A stretch of DNA of 49,859 nucleotides from an uncultured Bacillota bacterium (GCA_946495675.1 CAMMDQ010000004.1:1-49859), one strand, 5' to 3'; numbered from the stretch's first letter, positions 15,402 to 26,535 are shown. The notes: generated by a model not told the origin, from the sequence alone. Made by a program: numbers and translations.

Positions 15402-17375
15402 ATGGCTGGAAAGAACTACGATTCAAAAGATATTGTTGTGCTTGAAGGGCTTGATGCTGTCCGTTTGCGTCCAGGAATGTATATTGGCACAACTGGAGTG
15501 AAAGGTTTTCATCATCTTCTTTGGGAAATTGTTGATAACGCAATTGACGAAATTTCAAATGGCTACGGCGACACAATCAGAATTACCTTGAATAAAGATG
15601 GCTCTGCAACTGTCGAAGATAATGGAAGAGGAATTCCTGTTGATAAACATCCCACTCTTCACAAATCTGGTGTCGAAGTGGTTTATACAACGTTGCACGC
15701 GGGTGGAAAATTTAATAATGCAAATTATAAGTTTTCTGGTGGTTTGCATGGTGTGGGAGCCTCGGTTACCAACGCTCTTTCTTCATGGTGCAATGTTACG
15801 GTTTATAAAGATAAAAAAGAATATTTTGTTGGTTTTCATTCATATCGTGATGAAAATGGGAAGATGCACAGTGGTGTGGCAAAAGAGCCTTTGAAATGCG
15901 TTGGAAAAACTGACAAACAGGGCACAAAAGTCACATTTTTACCAGACAAGGAAATGTTTGGGAATATAACTTTCAATTTTGAAAATGTTTGCAATCGTGC
16001 AAGAGAGCTTGCCTTTTTAAATAAGGGGCTGAAAATTGTGCTGCAAGATGAGCGCACAGGAGAGGGGGAAATTTATCATTATGAAGGTGGTATTGCCGAC
16101 TTTGTGAGCTATCTTGTTGAAGGCAAAAATAAGCTTTTTGCAAAACCAATTTACTTTCATGGGCAGGATAAAAATTTTGATTTGGAAGTTGCTTTCATTT
16201 ACACTGATTCTTACACCGAAAACAGTTTTTCTTTTGTCAACAACATTCCCACCATTGAAGGTGGCACTCATGAGACAGGGTTTAAAAGTGCTTTTACCAA
16301 AGTTATGAATGATTGGGCAAGAAGCAATAACTTTTTGAAAGAAAAAGAATCAAATCTTTTAGGTGAAGATTTCCGTGAAGGCATTACCGTTGTTTTGAAT
16401 GTCAAAATGAATAATGTTCAGTTTGAAGGGCAAACCAAAACCAAACTTGGCAACCCTGAAGCGAAAACACTTGTTGAAAGTTTGACAATCAAAGAACTTT
16501 CAATTATTTTGTCGGACAAGAAAAACTCTTCTGTTGCAGAAGTGATTGTCAGCAAGGCAAAAGGTGCTGCAAAGGTGCGTGAAGCTGCCAAAAAAGCCAA
16601 AGAGTTGACAAGGGCAAAAAATTCAGCCGAAAACTTTAACCTTGTTGGGAAGCTTGCTGCTTCCACTTCAAAAGACAGAGAAAAATCCGAACTTTTTATT
16701 GTGGAAGGTGACTCTGCGGGGGGCAGTGCAAAGCAGGGCCGAGACAGACGTTTTCAGGCTATTTTGCCGTTGCGCGGAAAACCTTTGAATGCTGAAAAGA
16801 AAAGAATTGATCAAGTGCTTGCAAATGAAGAAATCAGAACTATCATTTCAGCGCTAAACACAGGCATAGGTCAAGATTTCGACCTTTCAAGTTTGAGATA
16901 TAACAAAGTCATCATTCTTTCAGATGCCGATCAAGATGGTGCTCATATTCGTGCAATTTTGCTGACCTTCTTCTTCCGATATATGCGTGAACTTATTAAT
17001 GATGGGCATGTTTACATCGGGTTGCCTCCGCTTTACAAAGTTTATAAAAAAGACTACACCGAGTATGTATATTCTGACTCAGAATTGCCGCAAGCAATTG
17101 CAAGGGCGGGACGCAACTATAGTTTGCAAAGATATAAAGGTTTGGGTGAAATGAATCCTGATCAGCTTTGGGAGACGACAATGGATCCAGACAAACGCAA
17201 CTTGATCAAAGTCAGCATTGATGATGCGGCAGAAGCCGAAAGACTGGTTACCACACTGATGGGCGACGACATTGAGGCAAGAAAGCAATATATCAATCAG
17301 CATGCAAATTTTGATAAAGAGGATGAATTTTACAAAAACTATAGCAAAGTTAACACGAAAACAGCGGTTGATTGA
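15402..17375 (+). CDS. Type IIA DNA topoisomerase subunit B (GyrB/ParE family)
   Basis: This 657-residue ATPase subunit works with the A subunit encoded next. The GHKL ATPase motifs are IVDNAIDE, DNGRGIPV and GGLHGVGASV. The TOPRIM domain has EGDSAGGSAKQGRDR and DADQDGAHIR, and the tail contains YKGLGEMNPDQLWETTMDPD. Some features look like GyrB (HIR, NTGIG). Others look like ParE (GLPPLYKV, the VTTLMGDDIEARKQYI tail). With the A subunit lacking a GyrA box, topoisomerase IV is slightly more likely than gyrase. No dnaA or recF lies nearby. Confidence 0.92.
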   Translation: MAGKNYDSKDIVVLEGLDAVRLRPGMYIGTTGVKGFHHLLWEIVDNAIDEISNGYGDTIRITLNKDGSATVEDNGRGIPVDKHPTLHKSGVEVVYTTLHAGGKFNNANYKFSGGLHGVGASVTNALSSWCNVTVYKDKKEYFVGFHSYRDENGKMHSGVAKEPLKCVGKTDKQGTKVTFLPDKEMFGNITFNFENVCNRARELAFLNKGLKIVLQDERTGEGEIYHYEGGIADFVSYLVEGKNKLFAKPIYFHGQDKNFDLEVAFIYTDSYTENSFSFVNNIPTIEGGTHETGFKSAFTKVMNDWARSNNFLKEKESNLLGEDFREGITVVLNVKMNNVQFEGQTKTKLGNPEAKTLVESLTIKELSIILSDKKNSSVAEVIVSKAKGAAKVREAAKKAKELTRAKNSAENFNLVGKLAASTSKDREKSELFIVEGDSAGGSAKQGRDRRFQAILPLRGKPLNAEKKRIDQVLANEEIRTIISALNTGIGQDFDLSSLRYNKVIILSDADQDGAHIRAILLTFFFRYMRELINDGHVYIGLPPLYKVYKKDYTEYVYSDSELPQAIARAGRNYSLQRYKGLGEMNPDQLWETTMDPDKRNLIKVSIDDAAEAERLVTTLMGDDIEARKQYINQHANFDKEDEFYKNYSKVNTKTAVD

Positions 17376-17413
17376 CCATGTGATATAATAAATTTTTGAG
17401 ATAAGAGGATAAA

Positions 17414-19900
17414 ATGCAGGAAAATTTTGAACAAGAAAAAATGGATATAAAACCAAGCGAAGTTGATCAGTGGGGATTGCCAAGTAATAGCGGCTCTGAC
17501 GATGGCGATGGTGAAAAGGGAATAATATACAGAAGCATTGATGAAGTTCTGCATGATTCTATGATACCTTATACTGAATGTGTGGTTATGGACAGAGCAT
17601 TGCCTAGGGTTGAAGATGGGCTTAAACCCGTGCAACGCAGAATTTTGTATTCAATGCTAGAACTTGGCATCACACCCGACAAACCATACCGAAAAAGTGC
17701 AAGAATTGTGGGAGACTGTCTTGGAAAATATCATCCACATGGCGACATCTCAGTTTATGATGCAATGTGCCGTATGGCTCAAGATTATGTGCTTCGGGCT
17801 CCACTTGTTGACGGACACGGAAACTTTGGCTCTATTGACGGCGATAGTCCTGCTGCTATGCGTTATACTGAAGCAAGACTCACTCCGCTTGCTATGGAGC
17901 TTATGAAAGATCTTGAAAAAGACACTGTAAGATGGAGCTTGAACTTTGATGACACCTTAAAAGAGCCCGACATGATGCCTGGACGATTTCCAAACCTTCT
18001 TGTCAATGGGGCTTCGGGAATTGCGGTCGGAGTGGCAACAAACATCCCTTCGCACAATCTTGGAGAGGTGATAGATGGCGTTGTAGCCTATATTGACAAT
18101 TCAAATATCAAACTTGAACAAATGATGAAAATCATCAAAGCCCCAGACTTTCCTACGGGCGGATATATTATCGACACTGCTGAAGGGCTCAAGTCTGCCT
18201 ACCAAACAGGGAAAGGCAAAATTTTGATTAGGGCGAAGGTGGAAGTTGAAAAGCAGGGCGACAAAACCAGTCTTGTGATAACAGAATTGCCATATCAAGT
18301 CAACAAAGCGGTGTTGCTTCAAAAGATAGCAGAACTTAAAGAGCAAAATAAAGATAAACTTGCTGCAATCAGTGAAATTCGGGATGAATCTGATCGAAGT
18401 GGTATGAGAGCGGTAATCAAACTTAAAAAAGATGCCAATGTCAAGAAAATTTTGGAATATCTTTATAAGTCAACCAACCTTCAAATTTCTTATGCCATCA
18501 ATATGGTTGCTATTGCTGGCGGAAAACCAAAACTTATGGGACTGCTTGAGATAATTTCTTATTATGCTCAATATCAGCGAGAAATTATTGTCAGACGAAC
18601 GAAATATGATCTCAATATGGCAAAAGATCGAGCTCATATCGTTGAAGGTCTTCTCATTGCCATCAAAAATATTGATGAAGTGATAAAAATTATCAAAAAA
18701 TCAGCCACAACAAGCGAGGCAAAACAAAAGCTTAGAGAACGATTTAATTTGTCCGAAAAACAAGCGCAAGCAATTTTGGATATGCGTCTTGCAAGACTTG
18801 TGAATTTGGAAGTGAATAAGCTTGAAGAAGAGCTGAAAATGCTTAAAGCTAAGATAAGCGAGTATGAAAGAATTTTGGCTTCTAAAAGGGCGCAGTTTGA
18901 TGTGGTTAAAAAAGAAATATTGGAAATAAAACATAACTACGCAAACAAACGACGCTCCAAAATTTTAAAAGATGGCGAAATTGCGGTTGTAGAAACTTCT
19001 GACAAAGCTGAAAGTGATGTTGCTGATGTCATTGTTGCTCTCTCTTGCGGCAACACCATCAAAAGACTTTCAACAAAAAATTATTCAATGAGTCAAAAAT
19101 CCTTGTCGGACAATTCAACAATCACAGATGTTCATTCTCAGGTGCTAAAAGTGCCATCAAATGAGTTATTGTTTATTTTGACAAACAAAGGTAATTGCCT
19201 CAAAGTGCTTGCTGGCGACATAAAAGGGTGTAAATGGCGTGATAAAGGCCTTTCGCTCAATCAGATAGACAAAAATATTTCTCAAAATGAGATTCCAGTC
19301 AAAATCTTGACAATGCAAAAAGATTTGACTGTCTTGTTTATGACAGAGCAGGGCATGATTAAAAAATCAAGCATTAACGACTTGGTGGTTTCTAAATCAG
19401 TTTATCAAGTTGTTAAAATAAATGACGGCGACAATCTCATTAATGCCGAAATTGTCAAAAAAGACAAACCAATTTTGATGCTCTCATCTTTGGGTATGTC
19501 GCTCAGTTTCTCTTCGGATGAAGTTCCGCTTCAAGGAAGGATCTCTGCCGGCGTGAAAGGTATAAATCTTGATGAAGGAGATAAAGTTGTGTTTGCAAGC
19601 CAGCTTGATTTTGAAAGTGTTGTGGTCGTTTCAAACAAAGGCTTTATCAAAAAAATCAAAACAGCTCAGTTTAGCCTTGGCTCAAGGTATAGAAAAGGGT
19701 TGAAATATATCAATTTGCAACCTTCACATTCTGTGAATTTTGCTTGTTCCGATCAAGGAAATTGTGTGCTGGCTGTTGACTTTGGCTTAAAAATTTTGCC
19801 CCTCGAAACCAAAAAATTGCCTTTTAGCGACAGACATTCAACAGGAAATGAAATTATTAAGAAAAAGTTTTTCTCTATCAACAAATACAGTTTGCTATAA
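17414..19900 (+). CDS. Type IIA DNA topoisomerase subunit A (GyrA/ParC family)
   Basis: This 828-residue breakage-reunion subunit has the catalytic Tyr151 in [10 protein letters not shown]. It also has the QRRILYSM and GKYHPHGD motifs, a C-gate coiled coil (about 430-500) and a C-terminal beta-pinwheel. The core ([21 protein letters not shown]) resembles GyrA. However, I find no GyrA box (QRRGGKG-like) in the pinwheel, which points to relaxing or decatenating activity rather than supercoiling. An unusual acidic extension of about 35 residues precedes the core. It follows the B subunit by 38 bases and has a weak AAGAGGA ribosome site. Confidence 0.92.
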   Translation: MQENFEQEKMDIKPSEVDQWGLPSNSGSDDGDGEKGIIYRSIDEVLHDSMIPYTECVVMDRALPRVEDGLKPVQRRILYSMLELGITPDKPYRKSARIVGDCLGKYHPHGDISVYDAMCRMAQDYVLRAPLVDGHGNFGSIDGDSPAAMRYTEARLTPLAMELMKDLEKDTVRWSLNFDDTLKEPDMMPGRFPNLLVNGASGIAVGVATNIPSHNLGEVIDGVVAYIDNSNIKLEQMMKIIKAPDFPTGGYIIDTAEGLKSAYQTGKGKILIRAKVEVEKQGDKTSLVITELPYQVNKAVLLQKIAELKEQNKDKLAAISEIRDESDRSGMRAVIKLKKDANVKKILEYLYKSTNLQISYAINMVAIAGGKPKLMGLLEIISYYAQYQREIIVRRTKYDLNMAKDRAHIVEGLLIAIKNIDEVIKIIKKSATTSEAKQKLRERFNLSEKQAQAILDMRLARLVNLEVNKLEEELKMLKAKISEYERILASKRAQFDVVKKEILEIKHNYANKRRSKILKDGEIAVVETSDKAESDVADVIVALSCGNTIKRLSTKNYSMSQKSLSDNSTITDVHSQVLKVPSNELLFILTNKGNCLKVLAGDIKGCKWRDKGLSLNQIDKNISQNEIPVKILTMQKDLTVLFMTEQGMIKKSSINDLVVSKSVYQVVKINDGDNLINAEIVKKDKPILMLSSLGMSLSFSSDEVPLQGRISAGVKGINLDEGDKVVFASQLDFESVVVVSNKGFIKKIKTAQFSLGSRYRKGLKYINLQPSHSVNFACSDQGNCVLAVDFGLKILPLETKKLPFSDRHSTGNEIIKKKFFSINKYSLL

Positions 19901-19903
19901 TTT

Positions 19904-19931
19904 AAAGTCGAGTTTTCATACTCGGCTTTTT
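19904..19931 (+). terminator. Terminator of the topoisomerase operon
   Basis: AAAGTCGAGT pairs with ACTCGGCTTT (one G-T pair) around a TTTCAT loop and is followed by further Ts. Confidence 0.8.
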
Positions 19932-20016
19932 AAATTAAATGCTTATATGTTGCTTTTTGGAAACTTTTTTGAAAAAATAATTGCTTTTTTCTTTAAAAAT
20001 TGCTAAAATGGCATAG

Positions 20017-20068
20017 AAATCAAACATTTTGTTGAAAAAACCTAGCAAGACAAAAGAATGTTTGATTT
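20017..20068. repeat. 12 bp perfect inverted repeat upstream of the deacetylase gene
   Basis: AAATCAAACATT (20017-20028) and AATGTTTGATTT (20057-20068) are exact inverted copies separated by 28 bases. They lie in the roughly 300 bp gap between the topoisomerase terminator and the gene at 20229, which holds no other gene I can support. There is no T run, so it is not a simple terminator. It may be a protein-binding site or an RNA stem in the leader. Confidence 0.5.
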
Positions 20069-20228
20069 GATAAAAGGCTTTAAATTTTTAAGCAATAGGA
20101 ATAAACACAAATCTCGCAAATATAATAGGAATAGATTTTCGACAAATTTTTGCTTTATTCAACAATAAGCAGCAAAATTCTGATTTGTTTAAATCTTGAA
20201 AAAAATTATTATTAAAAGTGAGGTTTGT

Positions 20229-20993
20229 ATGCCATTTTGTGTTATCAAATCGAGAACAATCAAAATCTTTCTTGCAATGGTGGTGGTAGCCGTTCTTCTT
20301 GCAATATCCTTTGAGGGTGGTGCTGCGGCTCAGGTATGGTTTGGTTACAGCACCAGACTTGTGCCTGTTTATAGTGTAGATACACAAGAAAAACAAGTTG
20401 CTATTTCTTTTGATGCTGCTTGGGGAGCCGATAAAACTCAGCAAATTATGGAAGTGCTAGAAGAATATGAGGCTGGGGCAACATTTTTCTTGGTGGGATT
20501 TTGGGTCGATAAGTATCCTGAAATGGTCAAAGCTATCGATGAAGCCGGCTTTGAAATAGGCACTCATTCAAACACCCATCCAGATATGGCAAAGATCAGT
20601 CAAGAAAATATTGCCAAAGAACTTGATATTTCGACTGAAAAAATCAAGGCAATCACTGGCAAAGAGGTTTCACTTTTCAGACCACCATACGGCTCTTATA
20701 ACAATGACCTTATAAATGCTTGCAGTCAAAGGAATCTTATTCCAATTCAATGGGATGTTGATTCGCTTGATTGGAAAGGCTTGTCTGCGACAGATATCAC
20801 CACAAGAGTGATTGATAAGGTGCAAAACGGCTCAATTATTTTGATGCACAACAACGCCGACAATGTTGTTGATGCTGTCAAGATGGTGCTTGAAAGATTG
20901 ACAAATGAAGGATACAAAGTTACATCTGTCGGAGATTTAGTCTATCACTCAGATTATACGATTGACAGAAATGGAGTGCAACACTCAAATTAA
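20229..20993 (+). CDS. Polysaccharide deacetylase, PdaB-like
   Basis: This 254-residue NodB-domain protein has one N-terminal membrane segment (about 11-28), so the enzyme faces the outside of the cell. Metal and catalytic motifs are SFDAAWG with Asp62 (the PdaB form of TFDDG), THSNTH with His113 and His117, RPPYG at 151-155, and ILMHNN. The family removes acetyl groups from peptidoglycan amino sugars. In spore formers PdaB acts on spore cortex, but no sporulation gene is recognised here. The ATG at 20229 is preferred for its GAGG site over an upstream TTG at 20196. Confidence 0.88.
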   Translation: MPFCVIKSRTIKIFLAMVVVAVLLAISFEGGAAAQVWFGYSTRLVPVYSVDTQEKQVAISFDAAWGADKTQQIMEVLEEYEAGATFFLVGFWVDKYPEMVKAIDEAGFEIGTHSNTHPDMAKISQENIAKELDISTEKIKAITGKEVSLFRPPYGSYNNDLINACSQRNLIPIQWDVDSLDWKGLSATDITTRVIDKVQNGSIILMHNNADNVVDAVKMVLERLTNEGYKVTSVGDLVYHSDYTIDRNGVQHSN

Positions 20994-21004
20994 AAGGAGA
21001 AATT

Positions 21005-21673
21005 ATGGAAAACACAACAGTTTTAAGCTTAGAAAGCAACAGGGCACAAATATTTGGAGAAATATCTGACGACAAGATTGAAAGTTTTGAAAGCAACGGA
21101 GAAACTTTTTATGAACTTAAAATCAATGTTTCAAGGCTGTCGGGAGTGGTTGATAAGATTCCAGTTACAATTTCAAAAAATCTTATCGAAAGCCAAAAAT
21201 TCGAGATGAAAAAAGGCAACAAAATTGCTTTATGCGGCGAATTTCGAAGCAGAAATTTTCAAGAAGATGGCAAAAGCCATTTGATTTTGACACTTTTTGC
21301 AAAAGAAATTTTGAGCAGTGAAAACATCAATGATAAGGAAACTAACAAAATATTCTTAAGCGGATTTTTATGCAAAAAACCATCATATCGAGACACTCCA
21401 TTTGGCAGACAGATTTGTGATATTTTGCTGGCAGTGAATCGACCTCATAAGAAAAAATCTGATTATATTCCTTGCATAATTTGGGGCAGAAATGCTGTTT
21501 TTGTTAAAGATTTAGAAGTTGGAACAAAAATAAATTTGACAGGAAGAATACAGTCTAGAATCTACACTAAAAATCACGAAGACGGCACAACTTCTGAGCA
21601 CACAGCTTATGAAATTTCTGTCAATAACTTTAAAATTGAGAAGCAATCTGACGATGTAAAAGTTGAAGCATAA
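21005..21673 (+). CDS. SSB-like protein with two OB-fold domains
   Basis: This 222-residue protein appears to have two OB folds. The second (about 117-210) has SSB features: IFLSGFLCKKPSYRDTPFGRQICDILLAVNR, then IIWGRNAVFVKDLEVGTKINLTGRIQSR. The first half (GEISDDKIESFESNGETFYELKINVSR) has a similar layout. Classical SSB has one OB fold and an acidic tail ending in DIPF, which is absent here. It probably binds single-stranded DNA in an auxiliary role. It follows the deacetylase by 11 bases with a good AAAGGAG site. Confidence 0.75.
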   Translation: MENTTVLSLESNRAQIFGEISDDKIESFESNGETFYELKINVSRLSGVVDKIPVTISKNLIESQKFEMKKGNKIALCGEFRSRNFQEDGKSHLILTLFAKEILSSENINDKETNKIFLSGFLCKKPSYRDTPFGRQICDILLAVNRPHKKKSDYIPCIIWGRNAVFVKDLEVGTKINLTGRIQSRIYTKNHEDGTTSEHTAYEISVNNFKIEKQSDDVKVEA

Positions 21674-21674
21674 T

Positions 21675-21702
21675 AAAAATGCGTTTAGTAACGCATTTTT
21701 TT
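21675..21702. terminator. Bidirectional terminator after the SSB-like gene
   Basis: AAAAATGCGTT and AACGCATTTTT form an 11 bp stem with a TAGT loop, with T runs on both strands. It serves both convergent genes. Confidence 0.85.
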
Positions 21703-21712
21703 GTCTCATTTT

Positions 21713-22483
21713 TTAATTTTCGATTTCTTCAGCTAAAATTTTTGCCTGATGTAAAATTTCAAAATATCTATACTTTATCAGTGATGACATTGTTTGCGAC
21801 GAACTGATTGTTATTCCGCTGCACAATCTCTGCAATGTGTCTGTCAACTTTTCCAGTGATTGTGTGAGCAATTCAAGTTTATCATTTTCAATATCTCCAA
21901 ACAAAATTTTATAATCAGCAACAACAGTGTTTATTGATGAAAAAGCTGAATTGATTGCAAGCCGTGCAGAAATTTCGTTGTAAACATTGGTGTCAAGGCT
22001 TAATGCAATATCAAACAAAAGCTTATAAGCATTCTCATGAGCATTCAAAGCTTTTTGCAAAACCTTTTTTTCTTCGCTGTCAATTGTCAAAGTGATTTGA
22101 AAAGATGGAACTTGGTAGTCGATTAAAAGGCAATCTAAATTATGGTTTTGTTTGATGCTTTCCTGCACAAGAGCAGCATCAGCACTATTTAAATATGCCG
22201 AGCTTGCAACATAAAAATAATTATCTTTTTCTAGCACAAAACCTCCAGCTCCTTTGGTGCGGTAATCACTTGCAAGACTTTCAGCACCTGCTTGAGTGAG
22301 CGAGCGATCAAAACAAATCACATAAATGCTAAGAGAGTTTGAAGAAAGTGTGGTAGCGGATTTGTCTGTGCTTTTTATCAAAAGAGCTGAAAGGTAGTTT
22401 GCAAGAATGAGCATTGCAACTAAAAAAAGACTAAGCCCAATGGCAAGAAAACTTTTTTTGATTTTTTTTGCATTTTTTGGCAT
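21713..22483 (-). CDS. Membrane-anchored protein with SPOR-like domain
   Basis: This 256-residue protein has a basic start (MPKNAKKIKKSF), one membrane segment (about 12-34) and an extracytoplasmic part. The section SIYVICFDRSLTQAGAESLASDYRTKGAGGFVLEKDNYFYVASSAY resembles the peptidoglycan-binding SPOR fold. The rest is helical. A role at the cell wall or division site is likely but inferred. An AGGAG lies 14 bases before the ATG, too far for a normal start, so translation initiation is uncertain. It diverges from groES. Confidence 0.65.
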   Translation of the reverse strand: MPKNAKKIKKSFLAIGLSLFLVAMLILANYLSALLIKSTDKSATTLSSNSLSIYVICFDRSLTQAGAESLASDYRTKGAGGFVLEKDNYFYVASSAYLNSADAALVQESIKQNHNLDCLLIDYQVPSFQITLTIDSEEKKVLQKALNAHENAYKLLFDIALSLDTNVYNEISARLAINSAFSSINTVVADYKILFGDIENDKLELLTQSLEKLTDTLQRLCSGITISSSQTMSSLIKYRYFEILHQAKILAEEIEN

Positions 22484-22489
22484 AAAATG

Positions 22490-22543
22490 TTGATTTGCTC
22501 CTAAATATGTTTTATCACTTTAATGTATGAGCAAATTAATCAA
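22490..22543. promoter_or_regulatory. Imperfect inverted repeat between the SPOR-like gene and groES
   Basis: TTGATTTGCTC (22490-22500) faces GAGCAAATTAATCAA (22529-22543), an inverted match with a four-base insertion in one arm. It is not the CIRCE element normally found before groESL in Bacillota. It may be an operator for one of the divergent genes. Confidence 0.35.
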
Positions 22544-22574
22544 TCTATGAAGGTTTTTTTGCCTTTAAAATATT

Positions 22575-22602
22575 TTGAAAAATTTGATTTGTGTCGTATA
22601 AT
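22575..22602 (+). promoter_or_regulatory. Sigma-A promoter of groES-groEL
   Basis: TTGAAA at 22575-22580, 16 bp, TATAAT at 22597-22602, then a ribosome site AAGGAG. No CIRCE inverted repeat overlaps or flanks it. Confidence 0.7.
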
Positions 22603-22627
22603 ATAAATGTAATAAGGAGAAAGAAAT

Positions 22628-22912
22628 ATGAAAATCAAACCTTTATTTGACAGAGTTGTGCTTCTGCCAAAGGAAAACGAAACTGAAACAAAAGGTGGCA
22701 TAATCCTGCCAACTGCCGCACAAGAAAAGTCTCAAATGGCAAGCGTTGTTGCTGTTGGAGAAGGCGGCGAAATTGACGGAAAAAAAGTCACCATGCAAGT
22801 TAAAGTGGGTGATAAAGTGCTTTATGCAAAATATAGTGGAACAGAGATAACAGTTGAAGATAAAAAATATGTTATTGTGCGCCAAAATGATATTTTGGCT
22901 GTGATTGAATAG
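22628..22912 (+). CDS. groES: Co-chaperonin GroES
   Basis: This 94-residue GroES forms the lid of the chaperonin chamber. It starts with KIKPLFDRVVLLPKENE, has the mobile loop TKGGIILPTAAQEKSQ and ends in DILAVIE. It sits nine bases upstream of groEL in the standard two-gene operon. Confidence 0.97.
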   Translation: MKIKPLFDRVVLLPKENETETKGGIILPTAAQEKSQMASVVAVGEGGEIDGKKVTMQVKVGDKVLYAKYSGTEITVEDKKYVIVRQNDILAVIE

Positions 22913-24541
<1,629 letters not shown>

Positions 24542-24544
24542 AAA

Positions 24545-24571
24545 GCTCGGGAAAATCATCCCGAGTTTTTT
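24545..24571 (+). terminator. Terminator after groEL
   Basis: CTCGGGA and TCCCGAG form a perfect stem with an AAATCA loop, followed by six Ts. Confidence 0.88.
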
Positions 24572-24630
24572 GCAAAGATTTCTATTTTTAAATTAAAGAA
24601 TTTGTTTAAAAAGACAGCGTATTGAAAAAT

Positions 24631-25413
24631 TTAGTCAATATGTTCTTTTTCTGTTTTATAAAACATTTTCGTCAAAACTTTTAGCACAACTGATTTTGGA
24701 AAGAATTTTTGCACTTGGTATAACAGCTTGTTACGCATGCCCATCACATACTGAGGTTTAAGGCGTTTTTTTGCAATGATTCCGGTTAAAATTTTAATGG
24801 CTTTATCCAAAGGCATACGCTTGTCTTGAGCCTTATCAATTTTTTCTGCGGAGAGTTTGATTGATTTCCCATAACGCTCATTTGTTTCAAAGTTTTTTAC
24901 ACGATTTTTGGTAAATTCGGTCTTTATGTCGCAAGGGCAAATTGCAGTAACTTGAATTTTGGTCTTGCAAAGTTCCATTCTTAAACAATCGCTTAGCATG
25001 CTGATTGCTGCTTTGCTTGAGCAGTAGAATGCTCGAAAAGGCAGGGGGAAAAGAGCACAAGCAGAAGAAATGTTGATTATCTTTCCGTTTTTGGACATAA
25101 GAGGAATAGCCAGTTGAATGACAAAAGTTGCACCAATCACATTGACATCAAATTCTCGTTTTAATTGTTCTTCTTCCGTCAGCTCGATTGCTCCTGAAAG
25201 ACCAAAACCTGCATTGTTGATAAGAATGTCGATTTTGCCAAATTGTTTTTTTATCTGTGAAAAAACTTCTTCTAGCTCCTGTTTTTTTGAAACATCGCAC
25301 AAAAAGTCGTCATTTGATCTGCTTATTCCGACAACATTGTGCCCCTGAGATTTATAAAAATCTTTCAAGGCTTTTCCAATTCCGCTTGAAGAGCCAGTTA
25401 TTACAATATTCAT
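24631..25413 (-). CDS. Short-chain dehydrogenase/reductase
   Basis: This 260-residue NAD(P)-dependent oxidoreductase has the cofactor motif TGSSSGIG (6-13), NNAG (about 66-69), Ser116/117 and YCSSK with Tyr130 and Lys134. The C-terminal part is longer than the core fold and ends in a hydrophobic and basic stretch (MRNKLLYQVQKFFPKSVV) that may touch the membrane. The start at 25413 follows AGGAG by a normal distance. A longer reading frame to 25500 lacks support. The substrate is unknown. Confidence 0.9.
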   Translation of the reverse strand: MNIVITGSSSGIGKALKDFYKSQGHNVVGISRSNDDFLCDVSKKQELEEVFSQIKKQFGKIDILINNAGFGLSGAIELTEEEQLKREFDVNVIGATFVIQLAIPLMSKNGKIINISSACALFPLPFRAFYCSSKAAISMLSDCLRMELCKTKIQVTAICPCDIKTEFTKNRVKNFETNERYGKSIKLSAEKIDKAQDKRMPLDKAIKILTGIIAKKRLKPQYVMGMRNKLLYQVQKFFPKSVVLKVLTKMFYKTEKEHID

Positions 25414-25477
25414 CAAATTTCTCCTAATTGTTTTCTTGAAAATAGTATATACTAAAAGTATAAAATTCCAAAATGAT

Positions 25478-25506
25478 TTGACTATTTTGACAATTATCAT
25501 TATACT
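25478..25506 (+). promoter_or_regulatory. Promoter of the SHOCT-like membrane gene
   Basis: TTGACT at 25478-25483, 17 bp and TATACT at 25501-25506. Confidence 0.6.
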
Positions 25507-25527
25507 AAAAATGGTAGAGGTGCATAA

Positions 25528-26028
25528 ATGAATAAAACAAAAAAATGGCTTCTTATCTTTTCAACAATTTTTGTTATACTCGGCATAGCCTATGACATTT
25601 TTTATATAGTCAGTTATTTTATGAGCCCGGTATCTGCTCGTCCAGCATTATTTTATCTTATTTTTGAGTTTATTACTCTTGGTTTTATGATTTCCGTTGC
25701 AGTCATGATGATTTATGTTCTATGGGGTAACGGAAAACATTTCAGGGAAAGATATCGTTATTTTGTAACTTCGCTGATTATTTCAATTTGTTTAAACTTA
25801 TTTTCGGTTTCAACAATCTTAATGATAATTTCAATCTATTTCAATGATTCTGTTTTTATCATGCCGGAAAGAAAAATGCAAGACCAAGCTGATAAAGATG
25901 TTGTGGACATTACTCCAGAAGGGGTGCCAAGTGAAAAAGAGATGAAGATTGAAGCTCTCCGGAAAATGCTCAGGGAAGGTAAAATCACTCAGCAGCAGTT
26001 TGAAGAAGAACTTATGAAATTGTTATAA
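25528..26028 (+). CDS. Membrane protein with C-terminal SHOCT-like motif
   Basis: This 166-residue protein has three predicted membrane segments (about 7-30, 42-65, 80-108). A soluble tail ends in EKEMKIEALRKMLREGKITQQQFEEELMKLL-type sequence (residues 136-166), which matches the short SHOCT oligomerisation motif. Nothing indicates a specific activity. The ribosome site is weak (GAGGTG). It ends in a stem loop shared with tadA. Confidence 0.75.
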   Translation: MNKTKKWLLIFSTIFVILGIAYDIFYIVSYFMSPVSARPALFYLIFEFITLGFMISVAVMMIYVLWGNGKHFRERYRYFVTSLIISICLNLFSVSTILMIISIYFNDSVFIMPERKMQDQADKDVVDITPEGVPSEKEMKIEALRKMLREGKITQQQFEEELMKLL

Positions 26029-26031
26029 CAC

Positions 26032-26061
26032 AAGGAAGAAATCAGTTTTTCTTCCTTTTTT
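26032..26061. terminator. Bidirectional terminator overlapping the tadA 3' end
   Basis: AAGGAAGAAA and TTTCTTCCTT form a 10 bp stem with a TCAGTT loop and flanking T runs. The right part overlaps the last codons of tadA on the minus strand. Confidence 0.75.
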
Positions 26062-26491
26062 CTTGAAAAAATGTAGATAAAATTTGACTTATTTCTTTTT
26101 GGTGTGTTTGATCAAAAATCATTTCTGTGTGGTGGTTTAAACGATTGCTTTTTAGTATTTTTTCACACAAATTTTCATTTGATGATTTTTCTTTGCAGCC
26201 GTAAATTAGTTTTGCAATTCGTGCGTTTACAATAGCTCCCGCACACATTGGGCAAGGCTCTAATGTAACATAAATCTGGCAACCATCAAGTCGCCATGAC
26301 TTTAATTTTTTGCAGGCCTTGTCAATGGCGATCACTTCGGCATGTTTGAGAGCGTTTTGACTTTTTTCCCGTTTATTATATCCGCGAGAGATGATTTTAC
26401 CATCTTTTACAATCACTGCACCAATTGGCACCTCATCTTTTTCAAGAGCTTTGTTTGCCTGTTTCATTGCCTCTTTTATAAAATCTATCAT
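26042..26491 (-). CDS. tadA: tRNA-specific adenosine deaminase TadA
   Basis: This 149-residue cytidine-deaminase-fold enzyme converts A34 to inosine in tRNA-Arg(ACG). The zinc ligands and catalytic Glu are seen in HAE (His50, Glu52) and PCPMC (Cys80, Cys83). The length and the GCKEKSSNENLCEKIL end fit TadA. There is no ribosome site upstream, and the promoter ends six bases before the ATG. Confidence 0.93.
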   Translation of the reverse strand: MIDFIKEAMKQANKALEKDEVPIGAVIVKDGKIISRGYNKREKSQNALKHAEVIAIDKACKKLKSWRLDGCQIYVTLEPCPMCAGAIVNARIAKLIYGCKEKSSNENLCEKILKSNRLNHHTEMIFDQTHQKEISQILSTFFQEKRKKN

Positions 26492-26497
26492 GCTTTT

Positions 26498-26526
26498 ATT
26501 TTAATAAAAAAGATTGTTAAAGTAAA
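26498..26526 (-). promoter_or_regulatory. Promoter of tadA, predicted leaderless
   Basis: On the minus strand TTTACT (26521-26526), 17 bp and TAAAAT (26498-26503) lie six bases before the ATG at 26491. Confidence 0.65.
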
Positions 26527-26535
26527 GCGGTTTTG

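Noticed and set aside
22484..22627. CIRCE element before groES
   Set aside because: No TTAGCACTC or GAGTGCTAA match occurs in this region.
25414..25500. N-terminal extension of the dehydrogenase
   Set aside because: The AGGAG site and the usual TGSSSGIG position support the start at 25413.
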